In this document: in pieces, positions 20,214 to 29,200 of the stretch
How the letters are laid out: each line of letters opens with the position of its first letter
How positions within the stretch are numbered: the first letter of the stretch is position 1
Origin: a virus
DNA: 62,785 bases
Strand: one strand, 5' to 3'
Virus record (IMG/VR): IMGVR_UViG_3300035128_000038
Location: 1 to 62,785 of that record
The notes under the pieces: model-generated
Seen by the model: the letters and a program-made list of their open reading frames with translations, nothing else
Told to the model about the DNA's origin: nothing
The model's database searches: none
Translations under genes and position numbers: made by a program

Positions 20214-23200
20214 CTAAGGCTTTATTGGTATTAGTTTTAGGTTAATTATGCCGCGTCGGGGCGCCTGAATAGGTGGCGTCGATTGGCCGCCATGGCGTCG
20301 CTTCAATATCATCTTCCGTTTAGCAGGTCGGCGTTCTCTCAAGGTCTTTGAGGTAATCGGCGGTATCCAGTTTATCTTGTCTCTCCGGAGACGCAGGTTA
20401 AAATCTCTGATATTTTTAAAGGCCTTCTTGGCCCAATTACTTTCAGGCCCGTGACGCTGGGCGGCGATGCGCCAGGAGTCAATGAGGCGTTGACGTTCCT
20501 CGTTGATTTCCATATCGGTGCGCTGGGCTTCGTACTGGCGCCGGGATTCAGCCTCCTTGGTGGTTCTGAACGTCAATCCCTTGACGATGGCCTGGGGGAG
20601 GCTTAGTTTAATGGGCTTGCCTTCGGCATCCAGGATAGGTTTTCCCCTCCTGGTGGTCATACCCTCGGTGGCCATGCGATAGGCTTTCAGGGGTGCTTTA
20701 AAAACGCTAGGTACTAAATCCTCCAAGGCTCGGTAATAATCTCCTTTGGCTACGTCCTGGCTGACTCTATAAGGGATTCTTACCAGCTCCCCGGGGGCAC
20801 CTATCATATCAAGAGTAAAATTACCGATCTTCTCCGGTAGTCCTTGGCCCTCCCATCTGATGGTTTCAATACCCATGGACCCGGATAGGTCGATACCTAA
20901 AGCGGCTGGCATCCCGTAACGCAGATATTCATAGAAAGGACCGAGTTTCTTTTTGGCTTCGGTGCTGAGATTGACGCCAGTGCGCCGCTGTATCCACTCT
21001 TCTATGTCTTTATATAAAGGCAGGCTGGCCAATCCACCTAACATCAAAAAAGCCAAGAGTCCTTTCATAATCCCCCGGCGCCCCCGGCTGGTTTTACCCA
21101 TCTGCCAATATAAGCGATAGAGGTTGTAGTTATAAGACCGGAAAGTATAGCCAGCCCTGGCAATCTTGGCCGCTTCCCCTCCCCTGGCCCAGGGAGGCAG
21201 GTTCCCCTTGCCATAAACGAAGTGGGCGTTTTTGATAACCCGCTCGGCCAGCTTCATGGCTTCCACATGATCCATGCCCAATTCCTTACCTATGCGGTGG
21301 GCAGTGATGGCCGTGGTTTCCCGGTTAAATATTTCGGCGTTGCCGATAAAAAATTTAGCAGCGTTAGCGAGTTTCTGACCAGCTTTGCCGAATACGCTGG
21401 CAAGTTGGCCCTCATATTCACGGGCTAACTGATCCTCGATGATGCCACGCTTGCGGAAGGAGTCCAGCATCCAGTCCTCTTCCTCACTGACAAACTTTTT
21501 CTTTTTGCCAGCCAGGGCGCGCAACCGGTCCTGGGCCGCCTGGCGCATGACATTGGTAATCTTGACCGAGGACCACTTGCTTACCTGCTGAAGCATGGGT
21601 ACTCCAGCGATATAATTCTGGGTAGGCTGCAGGAGGACTTGACGGGCCACGCCGCCCAGGAAATAGAGGAACAAAAGCCCCCTGGTCTTGTCGGCTATAA
21701 TGTCCATCTTTTCCTGGTTGGCCAGCATGTCGGCCACATACTTGCGCCAGTAATCGGCTTCCCGGGTTCGCATGTCTAATTTACGCAGGGACTTATGAAA
21801 CTCCCGAGAGGCCAGGGCCTTGGTCTTAAAGCCGATATAACCCCGGATGTAGACGAGGGCAGCGCCCAAAGGATCTCTTTTGTCGTAACCAGGTACATCT
21901 TTCCGTTTTTTCCAGTGACGTGCCAGCCCTCTGGCCTTATAAACATCGGCCACCGACTTGAGAATTTCCTTGGTTAACTGCTCATAGGCCACGTCCTCCG
22001 GAAGTTCCATGCGTTGCACCGCGGCCCGAATGATGGCCTCTTCCTGGATGGGGTTGGTGTTGAAGAAAATATCCTCGGGAAGATACTTCATTTCTCCCCA
22101 CCGGAAGTTCTCTGCTGGCAAATCAGGAAATCTTTTTCTTAATTTTTTAATTCTCTGCTGGGCCCGGGCCGACTTGCCGGTCATGGTGGCGAATATATCG
22201 TCAAAAAGCTCAAACCAGACCATCTTGCGCTTACCCTTCGTTCCGTCAGGATTCCAGGTATCTTCCCAGGCTTCCACGAAATATTTACCCTGACGGGGAC
22301 GAGGCCACCAGAATTTACGTTTGCCCCGTTGGCGACGCAACTTATTTATCTCGGCCGCCGGTTGCCCCAATTCCCGCATGAGGTTTTCCAGGTCCTCATC
22401 CTGGATAACATCGAAGATGCGCTTAAAAAGCCTGATATTATTGATGGCGTCCTTATCCAGACCCATCTGCAAGAGGTCTTTATCCGGCAGGTGCTTATTG
22501 ATTTTGTCCATGTGCCATATAGCTTCTTTCCACTTCTCCTGCATTTCCGGGGGGGCCTGGGCATACCAGTTGATGGCCGGCTCGACCTCGCTCATATATT
22601 GTTCAATGCCCATATGCCGGTTTTCTTCCCGGACCTCCTGCACTCGATAAGTATCCCAATGCCCGGAACTCTGGGCTCTCCAGTAAGGCAAATCGGCGTA
22701 CTTGGTCAGTAGGCTGATGTCTTTGTCGGGGAGATCGGCAAAATAAGCCGCTCCCATCTTTTTTAACTTTCTGAGAAGGTTGGTGATTTGGGGGCCGATG
22801 GGATACCCGGCGTAAAATTCTTTGATAGCGTCCATATCCTCATCGTCCACTTCGGGGGCTAATGAGGCCTCGTACTCGGTCATCTTGACTCCCCGGGGGA
22901 CGATGGCGGCTATCTTGGCATCTTTGAATAAACTCTCCAGTACCTCCTCGGCTCGATTAAGCGGAACAAAATATCTGTATTTGTGCTGGATTTTCTCAAT
23001 AAAAACCCCATATTTTTTCAGTTTTTCGTAATCCCAGAAATCTATCTTGTCAATTTCGAGGCGTGGTTCCCCGGCTACCTTAGAGACTTTCAGTTCGTTA
23101 CCATTGGTCAGGCGCACTACATTGTTCTGCTCCATGACCGCGGCCATGGTTTCCTGGGGGGAGAGCTGCTCCACCTTGAGGTTAGCCCCCATCTTTTTCA

Positions 23201-26200
23201 GCACCGCATCCAGCTTGCTATCCGGTATCAGGCGACCCAGGAAGACTTCGCCGTCGTCGGTCTTTACTCGCATTATCCGGGGATGGGTGCCTCGCATCTT
23301 ATCCCAGACGGAGAGAATGGCGCCGCTAATCAGGTGGCGCCGGCGGGTGATGGCCTTGGGGGCCTCGTCAAACTGCTGGACCCAGAGAGGTTGGGCGGCC
23401 ATGCTGTCAACCTTCTCCCATTTTTCTTTATCGTCTAGAGTATCCACCCGGACGTTCTGTTCTGTCCTAGCCGGGGACACAAGGTTACGGACTTGGTAAA
23501 GTTCTCCGCTCCTGGCGTTGGTAATGGTCTTAGGTGGCTTGGCTGCCCAGACCTTACCGGAGGTTTTATTGATAAAGAAAGCCTTGAAATTGCGCTGGGC
23601 CTCGTCCCAGATGACCCGATTGGTGGGGTTGGTTTCGTCCAGGGCGATGTACTTGGCCTGATTGCCTGATTTGGGATCTTCCCATACCACTTCCTCGGCC
23701 GCCTTCTGGATGGAGTCGGCCCGCATGGTTTCCATGCCCACGTCTAAAGTCCCGGCCTCAATAGCCTGCTGAATCTCTTGTTCCAAGAACTCTGAGAAGG
23801 TATCAAATACATTGTTCTGGACATCCGTGGTGAGAACCAGCATCCGGTTAAGAAATTGCCGGATGGGAGGAAGTTGTGATTTAAGAGAACCTGTCTTAGG
23901 GTCCACCAATTTCAAACCGGTCATGTCTTGGAAATCATTCAGGTATATTCCCCGGTCAGACAAACGATTGCGGGCCAGGGCCTCCCAGAACTTCCTCATG
24001 GCCGCGTTGGCCTGGGTATTTTCCAGATTGTCCCGGGCATTGAATAATGCCCCGGAACCAGCTTTGCGGTGTCCCCGGGTCAGGGCCCCCAACTGGTCCA
24101 GACGCCTGGCGATGGTGCTGATAAAGCGTTTGTGTCCATGTAGATTGGTGCAGCAGAGGACGACGTGGGGGGCGCTATCCTGTCCGGAGCGGTGACTCCG
24201 GCCCAGGCCCTGCAGGGCATTGTCGGCCCTCCAACCAGGCTGCAGGACATAATGATAGCGCCGCTTAATTCCTGACTTGGTGGCCGGATCGGCGTGAAAA
24301 CTGCGGCCTGTTCCACCTTTATCGTTAAAAAGGATAATGTCGCGCTTTCCGTCTAAAAATTCATCAGTTTCTTTAAGACCCATCCTGCCAGAGCGTTTTT
24401 CTTCCTTCTTTTTCATGGTGCCAGCCTCTTCGTCATATTTCAGCACCACCCGACGCTTCCGGCCGGTGACTTCTGCCACCCTTTCTGGTCCAAAATGATT
24501 GATAATCTGGTCGATGGGTGATTCAGGCACAGCCAGAATTTCCAGTTTCTGAATCAGAGCATCCCGCATAGCGACCGCTTCTTTGTTCAAGACCGAGTTC
24601 CCCTGGCTATCCTCAACCGCTCTGATTTGTGTGTTGCCATTCTCATCAATATAAGTTTCGTATTGCTGGACAGGGAAACCATTTTTAACGTACTCAATGA
24701 GGTTCTGGCGAGGAGTCAAATCCAGATCGTCCAACGTCTGCCCCTTCTCCATTCGTTCTATTTCCCTGTTCTGCTGGGCTTCATAGGTATTGTAAAATTG
24801 CACTAGGCATGTATTTCCCTCTTCCAGGGCCTTTTCCATGTGGGCGATTATTGATGGGACTTGCAGGCTTCCAAGAACCTGATCGTAAAACCGTAACTCA
24901 GCCCCCCAGAACTGCGACATCTTAGCCGCCCTGTCTCTGCCTTTCACATTGCCGGTTAGTTGTAGAGCTTCTTCCATATTGTGCATTACCAACTGCCAGG
25001 CCTTGGACAGGGCATCATAGGTCTTAGTCTGCTTCTCGGTAAGTTGATGCTCCAGGCGCTCATAGGTCACGGTCAACTTGTCGTTTCCAGGCACTCGGTA
25101 AGCCAACTGGCGAGCCTGATACGATCCTTCGGCTTTGAGATGGTTGGCCACGATCTCCATACCGGCAATCCCGCCGGCAGAGATTTCGTTAACAAACTGA
25201 TCTATGGAATTAAATACGCGTCCCTGGCCCCACAGGCCCAGGCGATCCAAATAGGCCAGGTTAGTTATTTCAGTGGCGCCGGTAGCAGAAACATAGAGTA
25301 CCCTGGCATTGGGGAGGGCCTTACGGAGTTCCCAGCCAGTTATGGCCCGTTGGGATGGCTTCTTGACTCCGAAATTATCCCGCACTTCAAGAAGATTGCC
25401 CATTTTATGACACTCATCAAAGGCAATTACCCCGTCGAAATCCTTGCCCAGCCAGGAAACTAACTGGTCCAGACGACGGTTCAGGATATTATCCTTATCT
25501 TTCCCCTGGGCTTTTAAGGTGTCATAAGAGAGGAAAGCTACACCATTAGTAGCTTGCAAAGGAGAGCCGCTTTTAACCGATGCCACACTGAATATCTTTT
25601 TAGGGTCAAACCCTATGTCTTTGGCATCCCTCTGAGCGTCCTTGAATAAGTCATTGGATGCGCTGACCCAAACTGCTTTCTTCCGGCCCCGGTTCCAGTT
25701 GTCCCAGATAACTGCTGCAATTTCCCGGCCCTTCCCTACTCCGGTTCCATCACCGATGAAGTAGCCACGGCGCACTTGAGACTCTTGACGATCACCTTCT
25801 TCGGATACCGCCACATGGGTAAAGGTTTCATTATGGGCTGCCCCGGCCTGGATAACTGCCAGCAGTTGTGGCCTGGACAGGGCGCCGGAGGTTATAATTT
25901 TCTGGGGAAGTTTGGGAAAGTATTTGGTGGGTGGGGCTTCCACCGCCGACATGGCAGAAGATTCCACCAAGGGTGTGGGGTGCTTCTTGGCCCCCTTTAT
26001 TGTAATGGGGGCTTGATATTCTTCAAAGATTTCGTCGGTAAACTCTTTCTTTTGCGGCTGGGCCTGGGAGATTTCCTTGTCTTGGATGTAATCTACGGCA
26101 TCTTCTTTGCCGATGTCAGCCGGTCCTGCACTTGTCCCAATATCTCCAGGGCCAGAGATTCGGGGCTCTTGAACTGGCTTAGGCGCCAGGACCTCAACTC

Positions 26201-29200
26201 CTTCCCGTCCTCGCTCTGGAACAGGAGAAGGTGGACCGACTTGTCCGGCCAGAGAAGTGCCTGGAGGACCCAATCCAGGAGCAGGTCCGCGTACGGCCCC
26301 ACCAGTTGCAGGTTTTCGGCCCCCCACGCTGCCAGTTGCAGGGGGTAACTCCTCTGGTTGTTGGCGTGGCCTTCCACCTGTAGCAGGTACTTCTTCGCTA
26401 ACTGGCTCATGGGTTCGAGGTTTGACGGATAACGCCGCTCGTCCATTTCTGATTTCCTCCAGCTTGGGTATTTCCTTAAATGCCAGAGCCGGATTTTCGA
26501 CGCGACCGGTAACAATATTCTCTGGATTTATTGTAGGACCTGTTCGATCAATAATCAAGATGCGATTATCAAAAACCGTGCCATATTTCTTGTAACCTTG
26601 GCCAGAAAACGACACATTGGCCTTTACGTCATAGTCCCGCATGATGTCTTTCCACCAATCACGGAACTTGTCGGCATCCAGACCCATGCCCCTTCCGGTG
26701 ATGGCCACCAGGCGACCACCAGGCTCTAATCGCTTGAGAGCCTGTTCGATGTGAACCGCGGCGGTCATAATCTGCTTTTTCCCTGCCATACGTCCGGCGG
26801 TTTGGGAGAAAGGCGGGTTCATCACGACCACAGTGGGCTTCACATCATCCGGCAGGATATTGTTAAGCTGCTCGGCGTTCTCCATGTAATAGTTGTCAAA
26901 GGGCAGGCTCTCCAGGAGTTTGGCCCGTTTGGGATCAAGCTCGTTGACGATAATCTCCCGGGCCCCGGCGTTCTTACCGAACACCGCCAGACCCCCAACC
27001 CCGGCGCTGGGCTCCAGGTAAACGTCGTCGGGTCCCACGTTGGCCAGGCGGTTCGCCAGGAAAGCCAAAGGCGGCGGGGTGGAAAACTGCTGAAAGGTTT
27101 CGGTCTTGCCACCCCGGAGGCGCTCGGTAGGAAGATTATCCAGGATTTCAGTCAGCACCTTATTTGCAACGGCTGGACTATCGCCGGACGGATTCATTAT
27201 CTTGTGCAGGTCCCGGATATACTGATTAACCCCCAACTCCATAGCGTCATAGGCTTCCCGGGAGGTAAAGGCGCCGTCGGCCAGGGTGCCCCCGTAGGCT
27301 TCGGCAGCCTTGGCGAAGAGGTCTTTCTCGGTGATGTTTTCCCCCGACAATAGTTGGCCTTTGACAAAGGAAGCAATGTGCTGGTGGGGGATAGGGACTG
27401 GTTGAATATCTTTTTGCTCTTGAACCCTGGCCTCTTGAACCGCTTCCTCCAACCTGCGCTGTTTAAGTTCAGGATATTGAGCGACCACTTCGGTAGGTAT
27501 AGTCTTACCCTGTGCGGCGGCCTGAAGGACGGCCCGGCGGTGGTAAGCCAGTTTGGCGTCCTCTTCGGTCTTGAAGAAAATATCGCCGGTGTCAGGGTTG
27601 GGAATTTGGAAGTTATCCATGGTGGTGGACAGCACATATCCTAATCCTGGCCGCTCTTCTACTACGGCCTCAATGGCCATATTCCCTTCGTTATCCTCTA
27701 TGACGAGTTTCTCTGTCTCATCAACCTGATCTGTTTCCCACTCTCCCAAGAAATCTCTTTTCCTTATGGTATGCCAGCCCTTTTCAAGCGGCTCTTTGGG
27801 CATTTCAAGCTTTTTTTCAGGTTTCGCCGGCGCCTCTTCCTTCGGAGCGGGCTTTTCTGCTCCAAGTGGCATCTGGCCAGACACTTTTAATTGATATTCA
27901 TCAGTAAGGTTTTTCCATTGAAGATTGGCAATGCTTTGAGTGCCACCTACCATCCGAACCCATTCTCTTCTTGACGATACCGGAGCATCATCCCACATGA
28001 CACCGGCCCGGGCCACACGCAACTTTTGCTTTTCTGACAGGGCATACTCTTTTTCGGGTGGTCTTGTTAAATCAGGGGATTCTATGACGCTTACAACTGG
28101 CTTCTCGGGCGTCGGGGCGGTAGGTTTTTCCTCAAACGCTTCCAAATGCTCAGGCGGTTTGGCCTCGGCAATCTGCTGGCTCAAGGGCTTGGTGTTATAC
28201 TCCTCCAGTCCCGCCTCTTTAGCCATGGCCAAGGGACGAGTACGGGCCCCGGTTCTGCCAGCTTTGCTTACCCAGGCGTTGCGCTTCCGGGACCAGTTAA
28301 AAAACCGCTTGATGCGCCCACGGAGTTCCTCGGGGAGCTTGTTGTATTCTTCCTTGCTCCCGAAATGCAGCTCCACCTTGCCCTTATCGTCGAACTTCCA
28401 GAATTTGATGGGGGCTTCGGCGGGGGCCTCAGTGGGCTTTGGTTCGGGTGCGGCTACTTCCTCACCCATGGCTTTCTCGGTGAGCGAAAAAGATGTCGGA
28501 GGAAACCATTTTGGGCTTCCCTCTAATTGAATGTTCCCTATCCCGCTGACGGCCTGGATTTTCCTTTTGCCCTGCATAAAAGCGGGAACGTCGGCCCCGG
28601 GCTTCGCCATTACCACGTCGCCTACCTTGAACTTGTGGGTTGGAGGGGTCGGGGCAGCTTCAACGGGACCAGCCTTTACGGCCTTGACCAAGACGCCAAT
28701 GTCTTTCCGAACCTGATTTGTGAGGTCAGGATTGCGGGGGTGCAGCATCCAATCTGCGATGCTCTCCTGGAGCTTGACAGCCTGGATCATGGCCCCTTTG
28801 GTGGGGTGATCGGTGGCCTGGGTGGCTTCTATCAGTTTGCCGAGATTTTTTCGATAATCCCGAAGTTTAATCCTATCAACATTAGGAAGTTGCCCTTCTG
28901 TCTGTAAAATGTCAGCATTATTTAACTGATTGAATTTATTGAGCTTGGCCAGCTTCTCGTTGATGTATCCTGGGTCTGGGTAATCTTTTGTCAACTCCCG
29001 AAACACATCGCCGGCCGCCTCGTCGAAATAGCTGGCATTGCCATCCCGAATGGGTATCTTGTGTTCGACCGTGCTATTTTGTAGGTCGAAAAGGTCTTTG
29101 CCTGTCTGAGGCTTGAGGTCCTCCGGCGCCTCTTCCTTGGTGGCCTTTTGAAGTTTCTCCCTCGGCACCTGCTCCACCCGAGCCAAAGGCACCCCGCCAG